A stretch of DNA of 64,000 bases, taken from positions 248,001-312,000 of the forward strand of contig NZ_LT629703.1 in assembly GCF_900103365.1 (NCBI RefSeq), read 5' to 3'. The notes below the pieces were generated by a model that searched no databases, was not told where the DNA came from, and was given only the letters and a program-made list of their open reading frames with translations. Below are positions 1 to 11,253 of the stretch, piece after piece (positions within the stretch are counted from its first letter, which is position 1; each line of letters begins with the position of its first letter). The stretch comes from Afipia sp. GAS231 (GTDB lineage Bacteria > Pseudomonadota > Alphaproteobacteria > Rhizobiales > Xanthobacteraceae). Made by a program: the position numbers and the translations under genes.

Positions 1-101
1 TGCGGCAACACCGGATCGAGGGCGCGCGCCGACAGGCTGGCCGCGAAGGTCGCAAGCGTGATGATGTTGAGCGCCGGCGGCAGACGGCTCGACGCGGTCA
101 C
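1..101 (-). CDS. MFS transporter, N-terminal fragment (runs off window)
   Basis: Read on the minus strand from a GTG at 101-99, about 33 codons remain open to the window edge. They begin VTASSRLPPALNIITLATFA and continue through SARALDPVLP. An early hydrophobic helix followed by an R-x-L-D-P-x-L-P element is typical of the first membrane segment of major facilitator transporters, so this is probably the cytoplasmic N-terminus and first helix of a drug or sugar-type MFS permease in the inner membrane. It lies about 17 bases after the kdsA stop on the same strand and could be co-transcribed. The exact start is uncertain and too little is visible to name a substrate. Confidence 0.5.
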   Translation of the reverse strand, partial: MTASSRLPPALNIITLATFAASLSARALDPVLP

Positions 102-117
102 GATCGTAACCGCGGCA

Positions 118-981
<864 letters not shown>

Positions 982-1072
982 GGGATTTTCCTTCTTCCGG
1001 CGCGGACCATGCCGGTCCGCGCTATCAGGATCAACCCCGTAAGGCCCCTGAATATCAGGGTTGCGTAGCCGG

Positions 1073-1399
1073 TTACTTCACCGACGAGAATGGCGTCGGC
1101 ACCAGCAATTGACTGACGATGTTGTCGATGATCTGGCCGCCTTCCTCAGACTTGGCCCGCCCGGCGATCCAGTCGGGATCGGACTGAAATGCCGTCCATT
1201 TCTTTTCGCGATCGGCGAGCGAATCCCAGGCCACGAAATAGGTCAGTTCCTGATTGGAGGTGCCGATCAGCGTGGTGAAGAACCCGGCCTGCTTGATGCC
1301 GTGCTTTTCCCACAGCTTCAGCGTGAGCGTGTCGAAGCGTTTCATCAGTGCCGGCAGGCGGCCCGGCAGACAGCGATAGACGCGCATTTCCATAATCAT
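1073..1399 (-). CDS. NIPSNAP family protein
   Basis: A 108-residue protein with the NIPSNAP ferredoxin-like (dimeric alpha-beta barrel) pattern: [20 protein letters not shown] at the start, [12 protein letters not shown] in the middle and [18 protein letters not shown] later. NIPSNAP proteins are small, single-domain and mostly without a defined reaction; related barrels bind small organic ligands. I chose the ATG at 1399 because a GGGAG sits about eight bases upstream; a GTG three codons earlier at 1408 would lie almost on top of that ribosome site. It lies between pyrG and kdsA on the same strand, with about 90 bases either side, so an operon is possible but not shown. Function unknown. Confidence 0.85.
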   Translation of the reverse strand: MIMEMRVYRCLPGRLPALMKRFDTLTLKLWEKHGIKQAGFFTTLIGTSNQELTYFVAWDSLADREKKWTAFQSDPDWIAGRAKSEEGGQIIDNIVSQLLVPTPFSSVK

Positions 1400-1493
1400 C
1401 GGCTTCACTCCCTCGATTTATTGTTCTTGCAGGTCACGGGAGCGGTTTGTCGCAACAATTGGCGCGTTCGTCAAAGACAACCGGTGGTGGGGA

Positions 1494-3137
<1,644 letters not shown>

Positions 3138-3251
3138 TTAAGGCCACTGCCCCGATTCGCAAAAACGAATCGCTGACCTGGGCAAACTATTTGCCGGGCT
3201 GTGGGTGACGTGAAATTTAAAGCGATATCAGAGCATTGATGGGAAGTTCTG

Positions 3252-3279
3252 ATGCAGGACAGTAGACGCCGTCCTGCAT
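3252..3279. other. Perfect inverted repeat between secG and pyrG
   Basis: ATGCAGGAC at 3252-3260 and GTCCTGCAT at 3271-3279 form a perfect 9-bp stem around a 10-base loop. It lies just after the secG stop and about 125 bases before the pyrG start, both read on the minus strand. There is no T-run behind it, so it is not a classic intrinsic terminator; it could be an mRNA 3-prime stabiliser for secG or a protein site. The stem is directly visible, the role is a guess. Confidence 0.5.
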
Positions 3280-3291
3280 AGCCACCCTGCT

Positions 3292-3684
3292 TTATTGCGA
3301 ACGCGGCGCCTGCGGACCCGAGGGAGCCGCCGGCGGGGCCTGCTGCTCGTCCGCCTTCTTCAGCGAATCCAGGAGGCCGCCAGAGGTCGGCGGCGTGATC
3401 GGCGAAGCGCCGCCGGGCTGCGATTGCGTCGTCGGTGCGGTGCCGAGAATCGAGCTTGGCTTGCGATCGGCGCCAGCGATCCAGGCGAGAGCCATGCTGG
3501 TGAGAAAGAAAAGACCCGCGAGAATGGCTGTCGTGCGCGACAGCAGGTTCGCGGTGCCGCGGCTCGACATGAAGCCGGCGCCGCCACCCATGCCGAGGCC
3601 GCCGCCTTCGGACTTTTGCAGCAGCACCGCGCCGATCAGCACGGAAACGATCATGAGGTGAACGACGATAATGACGGTCTGCAT
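3292..3684 (-). CDS. secG: Preprotein translocase subunit SecG
   Basis: Small inner-membrane partner of SecYE that eases protein export. The 130-residue protein has the two SecG membrane segments: MQTVIIVVHLMIVSVLIGAV at the N-terminus and a second one near residues 53-70 (AILAGLFFLTSMALAWIAG). Between them is the conserved glycine-rich loop LLQKSEGGGLGMGGG followed by SRGTANLLSRTTA. The C-terminal 55 residues are a Pro, Ser and Ala-rich tail, longer than in E. coli SecG but usual in Rhizobiales. It is the first gene of the leftward secG-pyrG run and is divergent from the XRE regulator. Confidence 0.95.
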   Translation of the reverse strand: MQTVIIVVHLMIVSVLIGAVLLQKSEGGGLGMGGGAGFMSSRGTANLLSRTTAILAGLFFLTSMALAWIAGADRKPSSILGTAPTTQSQPGGASPITPPTSGGLLDSLKKADEQQAPPAAPSGPQAPRSQ

Positions 3685-3873
3685 CTCTAACCTTCCGTCA
3701 CAAGCCGACAGCGCCGGGCTTCGGCTGCTTGAGGGGCTTGCGGGTTTTCCTGAAGTTGCGCGGTGTTACACGATCGACAGGGGCATTGTCACCCCCAACG
3801 GCTGCCCGGGAGATAATTGCCGCGGCCTTTGGGGACAAGGAATTCGGCCCAGCCCAATCCGTTCAATTCGGGC

Positions 3874-3901
3874 TTGAGGCCATCCGAATTTCTCTTATAC
3901 T
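3874..3901 (+). promoter_or_regulatory. Sigma-70 promoter giving a leaderless XRE regulator mRNA
   Basis: TTGAGG at 3874-3879 and TATACT at 3896-3901 are separated by 16 bases. Transcription would start about seven bases after the -10 box, at the A of the ATG at 3908. No Shine-Dalgarno sequence precedes that ATG, which agrees with a leaderless message. The promoter match is read directly from the sequence; the start site is inferred. Confidence 0.6.
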
Positions 3902-3907
3902 AGACAT

Positions 3908-4474
3908 ATGGATACTATTATAGACGATCTCAGCAACCGCCTCGCCCACCGGCTCCGGCTCGAACGCGACAGCCGCGGCTGGTCGCTGGCCGATCTCGCC
4001 GAACGTTCGGGGGTGTCGAAGGCCACCATCAGCAAGATCGAGCGCGCCGAGGTCTCACCGACCGCCGTCGTACTGGTGCGGCTGGCGAGCGCCTTCGACC
4101 TGACACTGGCGGGCCTGATGCTGCGTGCAGAGGGCCAGGGCGAACGGCTTTCGCGGGCCGCCGACCAACCGATATGGCGCGATCCCGAGACCGGTTACCT
4201 GCGCCGGCAGGTATTCAGCCGTCCCGACAATCCGATCGAAATCGTCAGAGTCGAAATGCCGGCCAAGCAGCGTGTCACGCTGCCAGCGTCATCCTACGCC
4301 CATATCCGCCAGACCCTGTGGGTGCTGTCTGGCGCGCTGGTCATCACCGAGGCCGGCGAGCGGCACGAGCTTGGCGCCGGCGACTGCCTCGGATTCGGCG
4401 CGCCGGCGGAAACGACCTTTGCCAATGAGAGCGCGGCGCCCTGTGTCTACGTCGTTGCACTGGCCCGGAGCTGA
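3908..4474 (+). CDS. XRE-family regulator with C-terminal cupin domain
   Basis: A 188-residue one-component regulator. Residues about 10-70 are a helix-turn-helix of the XRE/Cro type (LRLERDSRGWSLADLAERSG, VSKATISKIERAEVSPT). Residues about 110-185 form a cupin sensor barrel (LPASSYAHIRQTLWVLSGAL, ELGAGDCLGFGAPAETTF) that probably binds a small effector. The neighbouring GNAT acetyltransferase starts four bases after its stop, so the two form an operon and the regulator probably controls both. The probable promoter ends about seven bases before the ATG, so the message looks leaderless. XRE-cupin regulators act on amino-acid, polyamine or detoxification genes; the ligand here is not identifiable. 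Confidence 0.9.
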   Translation: MDTIIDDLSNRLAHRLRLERDSRGWSLADLAERSGVSKATISKIERAEVSPTAVVLVRLASAFDLTLAGLMLRAEGQGERLSRAADQPIWRDPETGYLRRQVFSRPDNPIEIVRVEMPAKQRVTLPASSYAHIRQTLWVLSGALVITEAGERHELGAGDCLGFGAPAETTFANESAAPCVYVVALARS

Positions 4475-4478
4475 CACC

Positions 4479-5012
4479 ATGCCGCCGATCAGAATTGCAC
4501 CCCTCACGTTTTCGCCGGACACGATCACGGCATTGAGCGAAATGCTGGTGGAGACCGTCGCGCATGGCGGTTCGGTCAGCTTCATGCACCCGATGCCGCT
4601 GCAAGCCGCCGAAACGTTCTGGCGGGACTCGCTTGGTGCGGCGGCACGCGGCGAACGGATCGTCCTCGGCGCATTCGACGGCGAGAGTCTGATCGGAACC
4701 GTCACGCTGTTGCTGAATTTGCCGCCGAACCAGCCGCATCGCGCCGAGATCGCCAAGATGATGACGCGCCTCAGTCACCGCCATCGCGGCGTCGCCACGG
4801 CGTTGCTGCGCGCGGCCGAGCGTCTCGCGCTCGAACATGGACGCTGGCTCCTGGTGCTCGATACCGCCTCAGATGAAGGCGCAGCCGGCCTCTACGAGCG
4901 ACTGGGATTCCGGCTAACCGGGATCATTCCGGACTATGCGCTGAAGCCGCATGGCGGCCTCACCGGCACGCTGATCTACTGGAAGCGGTTGCAGGACACC
5001 GTTCCCGCCTGA
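4479..5012 (+). CDS. GNAT-family N-acetyltransferase
   Basis: A 177-residue GCN5-related acetyltransferase using acetyl-CoA. The core runs from about residue 60 (RIVLGAFDGESLIGTVTLLL) through the acetyl-CoA pyrophosphate loop (MTRLSHRHRGVATALLRAAE, the R/Q-x-x-G-x-G/A type) to the last strand (LLVLDTASDEGAAGLYERLG, then FRLTG). The frame is open far upstream, inside the regulator gene, but the ATG at 4479 is the only start that respects the upstream stop at 4474 and gives a normal GNAT length. The four-base gap to the XRE-cupin gene indicates a shared message. Substrate unknown; small amines or amino-acid analogues are typical. Confidence 0.9.
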   Translation: MPPIRIAPLTFSPDTITALSEMLVETVAHGGSVSFMHPMPLQAAETFWRDSLGAAARGERIVLGAFDGESLIGTVTLLLNLPPNQPHRAEIAKMMTRLSHRHRGVATALLRAAERLALEHGRWLLVLDTASDEGAAGLYERLGFRLTGIIPDYALKPHGGLTGTLIYWKRLQDTVPA

Positions 5013-5061
5013 GCTAGCGGCGTCATTCTACTTTGCATGGGGTTGTTTCGCGATTTTGCAT

Positions 5062-5814
5062 TTAGCATCCCGCCGCGATCGCCAGAAAATCCGCAGCCTT
5101 CAGGCTGGCGCCGCCGACCAGGGCGCCGTTGACGTTGGCAACCGCCATCAGCTCCGCAGCGTTCGAGGGTTTTACCGAGCCGCCGTAGAGAATGCGGACC
5201 TTGCCGCCTTCGGCCTTAAATCGATCGGTCAGGACTCCCCGGATAAACCGATGAACTTGCTCGACATCTCCGGTCGTGGGCGTCAGCCCGGTCCCGATCG
5301 CCCAGACCGGCTCATAGGCCACCACCAGATTGGCAGAGGTCGCACCATCAGGCAGCGAGCCGGCAAGCTGGCCGCCGCAGATGTCCAAGGTCTGCCCGGC
5401 ATCGCGCTGCTTTTGGGTCTCGCCGATACAGACGATGGCGACCAATCCGGCTCGCCAGGCCGCCTCGGCCTTCTGGCGCACCAGCGCATCGGTTTCGCCA
5501 TGGTCCGCGCGCCGCTCGGAATGGCCGACAATGATGGCGCCGGCGCCGGAATCGGCCAGCATTTCCGCCGAGAGATCGCCGGTATGGGCCCCGGAGGCCT
5601 TGGGATGACAATCCTGCGCACCAACCCCGAGTTTGGACCCCTTGGCCTTGTCGGCAAAGCCCGCGATCAACGTCGCCGGCGGGCAGACCAGCAAATCGGC
5701 CTTGGCGGCCATGGCGGCGGCGCCTGCGATCATGGCATCGAATTCAGCCACGGCCGATTTCAGGCCGTTCATTTTCCAGTTGCCCGCGATCAGCGGCCGG
5801 ATGGCGTCGGTCAT
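5062..5814 (-). CDS. tpiA: Triosephosphate isomerase
   Basis: Interconverts dihydroxyacetone phosphate and glyceraldehyde 3-phosphate in glycolysis and gluconeogenesis. The 250-residue TIM barrel has all hallmarks: IAGNWKMNG with the substrate-binding Lys near residue 14, VGHSERR with the electrophilic His, [15 protein letters not shown] with the catalytic Glu and loop 6, and [12 protein letters not shown] near the C-terminus. It converges with the GNAT gene, about 50 bases apart, and is divergent from the peptidyl-prolyl isomerase gene, with a 250-base gap holding both promoters. Nothing unusual was seen. Confidence 0.97.
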   Translation of the reverse strand: MTDAIRPLIAGNWKMNGLKSAVAEFDAMIAGAAAMAAKADLLVCPPATLIAGFADKAKGSKLGVGAQDCHPKASGAHTGDLSAEMLADSGAGAIIVGHSERRADHGETDALVRQKAEAAWRAGLVAIVCIGETQKQRDAGQTLDICGGQLAGSLPDGATSANLVVAYEPVWAIGTGLTPTTGDVEQVHRFIRGVLTDRFKAEGGKVRILYGGSVKPSNAAELMAVANVNGALVGGASLKAADFLAIAAGC

Positions 5815-6065
5815 GTCAAAACTCTCGCAAATTTCATGAATGTCAGTGTTAGAGATGCGCTAGCAGAGGCTTGCGGCCAGTTCCAGATGCAGGCCGAGGC
5901 GATCCCCGGCCGTTAACCGCTTCAATTGGCCCGCGCCGGTCGGGTTGCGACCGGGACGTTGCCACTTTATGATGCTTTATCAACTCGGTGACGCCCTTTT
6001 CGGTACCCATTCGGGATCGGGGCAAGGCGCGACCCGGTTCCCTCCTAATCAGACAAGTTGGACCC

Positions 6066-7967
6066 ATGCTTCGAGGAATACGCAAGGCCTCATCAAATTG
6101 GCTCGGCAAGGCGATCATGAGCGTCGTCATGGGCGTTTTGATCGTCAGTTTCGGAGTCTGGGGCATCGCCGACATCTTCAAGGGGTTCGGCCAGTCCTCG
6201 CTCGCCAAAGTCGGCAAGACCGAGATTTCGACCGAGCAGTTCCGCCAGATCTATACCGACAAGCTGCAGCAGCTTGGCCGCAGTTTCGGCCGCCCTCTGA
6301 CCATGGACCAGGCTCGCGCTTTCGGGCTTGACCGCCAGGTGCTGCAGCAGACCATCGCCGAAGCCGCCCTCGACGAGGAAGCCCGGCGCATGGGGCTTGG
6401 CCAGTCCGAAGCCGAGACCATGCGGACAATTTACGCCGACCCGAATTTCAAGGGACTGGGCGGCACCTTCGAGCCGGCGCGCTTCCAGGCTGCGATCCGG
6501 CAGTTCGGCTACACCGAACAGCGCTATCTCGCCGAACAGCGGCGCGTCGGACTGCGGCGCCAGATCGCGGGCACGATTTCCGCAGGCCTCGAGCCGCCGA
6601 AAGTGATGATGGACGCGCTGACCCGCTTCCAGAACGAGCAGCGTTCGATCGACTATCTCAAGCTCGACGCCGCCCAGGCCGGCACCATCGAGGCGCCCTC
6701 GCCCGAGACGCTGGCCGCCTATTTCGAGGACCACAAGACCCAGTTCCGCGCGCCCGAATATCGCAAGCTGGCCTTTGTCGTGATCAATCCCGAAGAGATC
6801 GGCAAATGGAGCGAGGTCTCCGACGAGGATGCCAAGAAGGTGTTCGAGCTGCGCCGCGACAAGATCGGAACGCCGGAGAAGCGCGAAGTGTCGCAGATGG
6901 TGTTTCCGAATGAAGAGGAAGCGCTGACCGCTCGCAGCCGCGTCACCGGCGGGCTGTCGTTCGACGACCTCGCCAAGGAGCGCAACCTCAATCTGACCGA
7001 CGTCGACCTCGGCCTGATCACGAAATCCGCGATCATCGATCCCGCAATCGCCGATGCTGCATTCTCACTGCCGACTGGCGAGATCAGCCAGCCGATCAAG
7101 GGCCAATTCGGTGTGGCGCTGGTCAAGATCGGCAAGATCGAACCGGGCGTCACCCCCACCTACGAAAGCGTCGCGCCCGAGGTGAAGAAGCAACTTGCGA
7201 CCGAGCGCGCACGCGCCAAGGTCACCGAAATCCAGAACAAGATGGAAGACGAGCGCAGCGGCGGCTCCAACGTGGTGGAAGCCGCCCAAAAGCTCGGGCT
7301 ATCAGCCGTGACGATCGACGCCGTCGATCGCTCGGGTCGCCTGCCGACCGGACAGCCGGTGGCCAATATTCCGCAGGGTCTCGACGTGGTCTCGCAGGCT
7401 TTCAACAGCGACGTCGGCGTCGACAACGATCCGATCCAGTTCCGCGGCGGTTATGTCTGGTTCGACGTGCTCGGCGTCACGCCCTCGCGCGAGCGCACCC
7501 TCGACGAGGTCAAGGACCAGATCGAGGCGAAATGGCGCGAAGACCAGATCTCGGCCAAACTGCGGGCGAAGGCGACCGAGATGGTGCAAAAGCTCGAGCA
7601 AGGCGCCACGCTCGCCGCGGAAGCCAGCGCGATCGGAACCAAGGTCGAAACCGCAAGGGATTTCCGCCGCGACGCTTCGCCGGCCGGCGTGCCTTCCTCC
7701 GTCGTCACCGCCGCCTTCCGCACGCCCAAGGATGGCGTCGGGCAGACGCCTGACGCCGGCGGCAGCGCCTGGATCGTGTTCCGCGTCACCGATGTCAGCG
7801 TGCCGCAGGTCGATGCCGCGTCCGACGAGATGAAAAAGCTCAAGGAGACGTTGCAGCGCGGATTGACCGACGAACAGGTCGCGCAATACGTAACCAAGAT
7901 CGAATCCGAAATCGGCACGTCAATCAATCAGGCCGCCTTCGCGCAGGTGACGGGCGCTAATAACTGA
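6066..7967 (+). CDS. PpiD/SurA-like periplasmic peptidyl-prolyl isomerase foldase
   Basis: A 633-residue inner-membrane-anchored chaperone of the PpiD type. Residues about 16-38 are one membrane helix (AIMSVVMGVLIVSFGVWGIA). A SurA-N-like chaperone region follows (KVGKTEISTEQFRQIYTDKL onward), then a parvulin-like rotamase domain around residues 240-370 (PEKREVSQMVFPNEEEALTA, GLSFDDLAKERNLN, DAAFSLPTGEISQPIKGQFG), then a further helical domain. Such proteins help outer-membrane and periplasmic proteins fold as they leave SecYEG. The frame is open 26 codons upstream, but the ATG at 6066 places the anchor correctly. The trpD gene follows 48 bases later, so read-through into the trp genes is possible. 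Confidence 0.92.
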   Translation: MLRGIRKASSNWLGKAIMSVVMGVLIVSFGVWGIADIFKGFGQSSLAKVGKTEISTEQFRQIYTDKLQQLGRSFGRPLTMDQARAFGLDRQVLQQTIAEAALDEEARRMGLGQSEAETMRTIYADPNFKGLGGTFEPARFQAAIRQFGYTEQRYLAEQRRVGLRRQIAGTISAGLEPPKVMMDALTRFQNEQRSIDYLKLDAAQAGTIEAPSPETLAAYFEDHKTQFRAPEYRKLAFVVINPEEIGKWSEVSDEDAKKVFELRRDKIGTPEKREVSQMVFPNEEEALTARSRVTGGLSFDDLAKERNLNLTDVDLGLITKSAIIDPAIADAAFSLPTGEISQPIKGQFGVALVKIGKIEPGVTPTYESVAPEVKKQLATERARAKVTEIQNKMEDERSGGSNVVEAAQKLGLSAVTIDAVDRSGRLPTGQPVANIPQGLDVVSQAFNSDVGVDNDPIQFRGGYVWFDVLGVTPSRERTLDEVKDQIEAKWREDQISAKLRAKATEMVQKLEQGATLAAEASAIGTKVETARDFRRDASPAGVPSSVVTAAFRTPKDGVGQTPDAGGSAWIVFRVTDVSVPQVDAASDEMKKLKETLQRGLTDEQVAQYVTKIESEIGTSINQAAFAQVTGANN

Positions 7968-8015
7968 CACAATACTGATAGTACTTGCCTGAAAGCATTT
8001 GCCCGAAAGCACGCG

Positions 8016-9029
8016 ATGGACGACCTGAAATCTATCATCGGAAAAGTCGCCACCGGTGCGACACTGTCGCGTGACGAAGCGGCATCCGCCTTCGACAGCA
8101 TGATGTCGGGCGAGGCGACCCCCTCGCAGATGGGCGGACTATTGATGGCGCTGCGGGTGCGCGGCGAAACCGTCGACGAGATTACCGGCGCGGTATCGGC
8201 GATGCGCGGCAAGATGCTGCGGGTCACCGCGCCCGCGGATGCCGTCGACGTGGTCGGCACCGGCGGCGACGGTTCCGGCTCGGTCAACGTCTCGACCTGC
8301 GCTTCCTTCATCGTCGCGGGCGCCGGCGTGCCGGTCGCCAAGCACGGCAACCGCGCGCTGTCGTCGCGCTCCGGCGCCGCCGACGTACTGGCCTCGCTCG
8401 GCGTCAAGCTTGACCTGACACCGGAGCAAGTCGGCCGCTGCGTCAAGGAGGCCGGCATCGGCTTCATGTTCGCGCCGTCGCATCATCCCGCCATGAAGAA
8501 TGTCGGCCCGACCCGGGTCGAACTCGCCACCCGCACCATCTTCAATCTGCTCGGGCCGCTTTCGAATCCGGCCGGCGTCAAACGGCAGATGGTCGGCGTG
8601 TTCTCAAGGCACTGGGTGCAGCCGCTGGCGCAGGTGCTGAAGAATCTCGGCTCCGAATCCGTCTGGGTGGTGCACGGCTCCGACGGGTTAGATGAGATCA
8701 CCCTCACCGGCCCGAGTTTCGTGGCAAGCCTCGAGAACGGCAACATCCGCACCTTCGAGGTGACGCCGGAGGACGCTGGCCTTGCCCGCGCCGGTGGCGA
8801 AGGCCTCAAGGGCGGCGACGCCGATGCCAACGCAGTGGCGCTGCAAAGCGTGCTCAACGGCAAGCCGAGCGCCTATCGCGACGTTGCTTTGCTGAACGCC
8901 GCAGCCGCGCTGATTGTCGCCGGTCGCGCCAAGGATTTGAAGGAAGGCGTGGCGCTCGGCACCACGTCGCTCGACACCGGTGCTGCGGCAACACGGCTCA
9001 AACACCTGATCGCGGTTTCCAACGGCTGA
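8016..9029 (+). CDS. trpD: Anthranilate phosphoribosyltransferase
   Basis: Transfers the phosphoribosyl group of PRPP to anthranilate, step two of tryptophan synthesis. The 337-residue protein has the class signature [20 protein letters not shown] near residue 80, then [20 protein letters not shown], and the later [12 protein letters not shown]. It heads the trpD-trpC-moaC run; no trpE or trpG lies in front of it, so the first committed step is encoded elsewhere. It is followed by trpC after 17 bases. Length and motifs are entirely normal. Confidence 0.97.
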   Translation: MDDLKSIIGKVATGATLSRDEAASAFDSMMSGEATPSQMGGLLMALRVRGETVDEITGAVSAMRGKMLRVTAPADAVDVVGTGGDGSGSVNVSTCASFIVAGAGVPVAKHGNRALSSRSGAADVLASLGVKLDLTPEQVGRCVKEAGIGFMFAPSHHPAMKNVGPTRVELATRTIFNLLGPLSNPAGVKRQMVGVFSRHWVQPLAQVLKNLGSESVWVVHGSDGLDEITLTGPSFVASLENGNIRTFEVTPEDAGLARAGGEGLKGGDADANAVALQSVLNGKPSAYRDVALLNAAAALIVAGRAKDLKEGVALGTTSLDTGAAATRLKHLIAVSNG

Positions 9030-9046
9030 CCGCGGGAGCGCCTGAC

Positions 9047-9868
9047 ATGTCCGATATCCTGACCAAGATCGAGACGTACAAGCGCGAGGAAATCGCCGCC
9101 GCCAAGCGCGCGCACCCGCTGACCGAGGTCGAGGCGCGCGCCAAGGTGGCCTCGCCGCCGCGTGGTTTTGTGCGCGCGATCCGCGAGAAACTCGCGCGCG
9201 GCGACTATGCGCTGATCGCGGAGGTGAAGAAGGCTTCGCCCTCCAAGGGGCTGATCCGCGCCGATTTCGATCCGCCGGTGCTCGCCCAAGCCTATGAAGC
9301 CGGCGGTGCGGCCTGCCTCTCGGTGCTGACCGACACGCCCTCGTTCCAGGGCCATCTCGATTTCATGGTGGCGGCGCGCGCGGCGACCAGCCTGCCGGTG
9401 CTGCGCAAGGATTTCGTGTTCGACACCTATCAGGTGGTGGAAGCCCGCGCCCACGGCGCCGACTGCATCCTGATCATCATGGCAGCCCTCGACGACGCCG
9501 CGGCCAGCGATATCGAGGACGCGACGATTGAGCTCGGCATGGATGTGCTGATCGAAATCCACGACCGCGCCGAACTAGATCGCGCGCTAAAACTTCGGTC
9601 GCCGATGATCGGCGTCAACAACCGCAATCTGCGCACCTTCGAGACCACGCTGGCGACCAGCGAGACGCTGGCGCCGCTGATCCCGAAAGACCGCCTGATG
9701 GTCGGCGAAAGCGGTATCTTTGCACCCGCCGATCTCGCCCGCCTCGCGCGCGTCGGGATGTCGACCTTCCTGGTCGGTGAAAGCCTGATGCGGCAGGCCG
9801 ACGTGACGGCGGCAACCCGCGCGCTGCTGGCCCGCACCGACGCGCCGCGCGCCACCGGAACCCGCTAG
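9047..9868 (+). CDS. trpC: Indole-3-glycerol phosphate synthase
   Basis: Closes the indole ring from carboxyphenylaminodeoxyribulose phosphate, the step before tryptophan synthase. The 273-residue TIM barrel has [17 protein letters not shown] with the catalytic Lys, [41 protein letters not shown] and [13 protein letters not shown] sits upstream of the ATG at 9047. It is the middle gene of the trpD-trpC-moaC run: 17 bases after trpD and three bases before moaC. Unlike the enterobacterial enzyme it is not fused to TrpF. Confidence 0.97.
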   Translation: MSDILTKIETYKREEIAAAKRAHPLTEVEARAKVASPPRGFVRAIREKLARGDYALIAEVKKASPSKGLIRADFDPPVLAQAYEAGGAACLSVLTDTPSFQGHLDFMVAARAATSLPVLRKDFVFDTYQVVEARAHGADCILIIMAALDDAAASDIEDATIELGMDVLIEIHDRAELDRALKLRSPMIGVNNRNLRTFETTLATSETLAPLIPKDRLMVGESGIFAPADLARLARVGMSTFLVGESLMRQADVTAATRALLARTDAPRATGTR

Positions 9869-9871
9869 CAG

Positions 9872-10405
9872 ATGGCGCGCAAAACTTCCAAAGACAAGAC
9901 CTCCAAAGATCAGCCTTCCAAAGGCGGCACCGCCCTCACCCATATCGACGCCTCCGGCGAAGCGCGCATGGTCGACGTGTCGGCCAAGCCGGCGACCGAA
10001 CGCATCGCGGTCGCCGAAGGCCGCGTCGTCATGACCAAAGCGACGCTGGAGCTGATCGTTTCCGGCAACGCCAAGAAGGGCGACGTGCTGGGCACCGCCC
10101 GCATTGCCGGCATCATGGCCGCGAAGCGCACCTCGGATCTGATCCCGCTGTGCCACCCGCTGGCGCTCTCGAAAGTGACGCTCGACATCACACCGGACAA
10201 CAAGCTTCCCGGCTGCATCGTCCGCGCCACCGTGAAGGTCACGGGGCCCACCGGTGTCGAGATGGAAGCGCTGACCGCAGTGTCGGTGGCGTGTCTCACG
10301 ATCTACGACATGATCAAGGCGGTCGAACGCGGCGTCCGCATCGAGGGCATCCACCTGCTCGAGAAAAAGGGCGGCAAGTCAGGACATTATCGCGCCGGGG
10401 ACTGA
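9872..10405 (+). CDS. moaC: Cyclic pyranopterin monophosphate synthase
   Basis: Works with MoaA in the first step of molybdenum cofactor synthesis, forming cyclic pyranopterin monophosphate. The 177-residue protein starts with a Lys, Ser and Thr-rich leader, then the MoaC core: [60 protein letters not shown] and [13 protein letters not shown] with a final KKGGKSG. It starts three bases after trpC, so it should be translated from the same message although the pathways differ. moeA, a later step of the same cofactor, lies 11 kb downstream on the same strand. Confidence 0.96.
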   Translation: MARKTSKDKTSKDQPSKGGTALTHIDASGEARMVDVSAKPATERIAVAEGRVVMTKATLELIVSGNAKKGDVLGTARIAGIMAAKRTSDLIPLCHPLALSKVTLDITPDNKLPGCIVRATVKVTGPTGVEMEALTAVSVACLTIYDMIKAVERGVRIEGIHLLEKKGGKSGHYRAGD

Positions 10406-10510
10406 GGCCGGGCGCGTCGCAGCGGTCACGCTTGTGTGACCGGCGCGGCGAGGAATGCCGCAGGCGCCGACGGGGTTGTCTCTCGTGGGACCTTCACGAG
10501 GAGGAATCCG

Positions 10511-10765
10511 ATGTCGATATCCAGGCTTCTCAGCGCCGCCGCCGTACTGGCCGTGATCACGGGACCGGCGATGGCACAGCAGGTGATCTCCGAACCCGGC
10601 TACTGCGCGTTCTTCTATCCAAACGCCAATTGCCAGAACAAGGGCCCGGGCAACCCCTATACCGACAGCAACTATCAGCGCCGCCTCAGCCAGGGCGACC
10701 CGATGCCGCGCGACCAAACGGTCGGCGTCGTCAGGAAGCGATCGCGGACCTCGACGTCCCGCTAA
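10511..10765 (+). CDS. Small exported hypothetical protein
   Basis: An 84-residue protein with a signal peptide (MSISRLLSAAAVLAVITGPA ending AMAQQ) and a short mature part containing GYCAFFYPNANC and NKGPGNPYTDSNYQRR. The two Cys near the start of the mature part could pair in the periplasm. The start at 10511 is fixed by GAGGAGG nine bases upstream; the frame is open further up but without a ribosome site. I do not recognise the family; small proteins of this form are frequent in Bradyrhizobium. It follows moaC by 105 bases and converges with the Flp pilin gene. Confidence 0.75.
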   Translation: MSISRLLSAAAVLAVITGPAMAQQVISEPGYCAFFYPNANCQNKGPGNPYTDSNYQRRLSQGDPMPRDQTVGVVRKRSRTSTSR

Positions 10766-10774
10766 TCTGAACGA

Positions 10775-10930
10775 TCACTTCAGCGAGGTGCTGATGGTCG
10801 TGAACTTGACCTTGGGACTGCTGCCGACCCCGTTCAGCGCCGGTACGATCGCAATCGCGATGCCGGCTGCGATCAATCCATACTCGATGGCCGTTGCGCC
10901 GCTCTCGTCAGCGATGAATTGCTTCAGCAT
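10775..10930 (-). CDS. Flp/Fap type IVb pilin
   Basis: A 51-residue open frame read right to left from the ATG at 10930 to a TGA at 10775-10777. It begins MLKQFIADESGATAIEYGLI and continues with a hydrophobic AAGIAIAIVPALNGVG stretch. This is the Flp major pilin pattern: a short leader, then E-S-G-A-T-A-I-E-Y around the prepilin peptidase region and a single hydrophobic helix that packs the pilus core. Flp pilins build the thin adhesive Tad pili. No tad or cpa assembly genes are nearby, so this is an isolated copy that would depend on machinery elsewhere. No strong ribosome site precedes the ATG. It converges with the preceding small exported protein gene. Confidence 0.9.
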   Translation of the reverse strand: MLKQFIADESGATAIEYGLIAAGIAIAIVPALNGVGSSPKVKFTTISTSLK

Positions 10931-11253
10931 TTTCTTGATGACGTCCTCATTTCACTGAACCGTTGCGCAAAGAGAACTCGCAAGTCGCATGCCAGCTGCG
11001 CGCCTCAACACGTTCAGCAGGTTAGATGGTGAAGCGTTCGTTGCCTGCCCGGCCGGCCGGCAAGTCCTTCCGCCGCGGCCCTGCTCGAAGCGGCAACTTC
11101 TGCAGTTGCCGCAGGCCGCCGCAGCAACCGGGATAACGCTTCATTAACCAGACTTGCTAACGTCAACTCCATCTCGCCGCGTTACCAAGATGACGGGCCG
11201 GACGCTGAAAGAATTCTGCTTCCGGAGTTCTCTCCAGGCAGCGACCCCTTTCG
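10931..11253. other. Intergenic region between divergent pilin and GGDEF-EAL genes
   Basis: About 320 bases with no convincing gene on either strand. It must hold the outward promoters of the Flp pilin (left) and the GGDEF-EAL protein (right). I saw no clear sigma-70 pair, terminator or repeat. Confidence 0.5.

Noticed and set aside
10421..10445. GGTCAC...GTGACC stem after moaC as a terminator
   Set aside because: No T-run follows and the stem is only six bases; the evidence is too weak.
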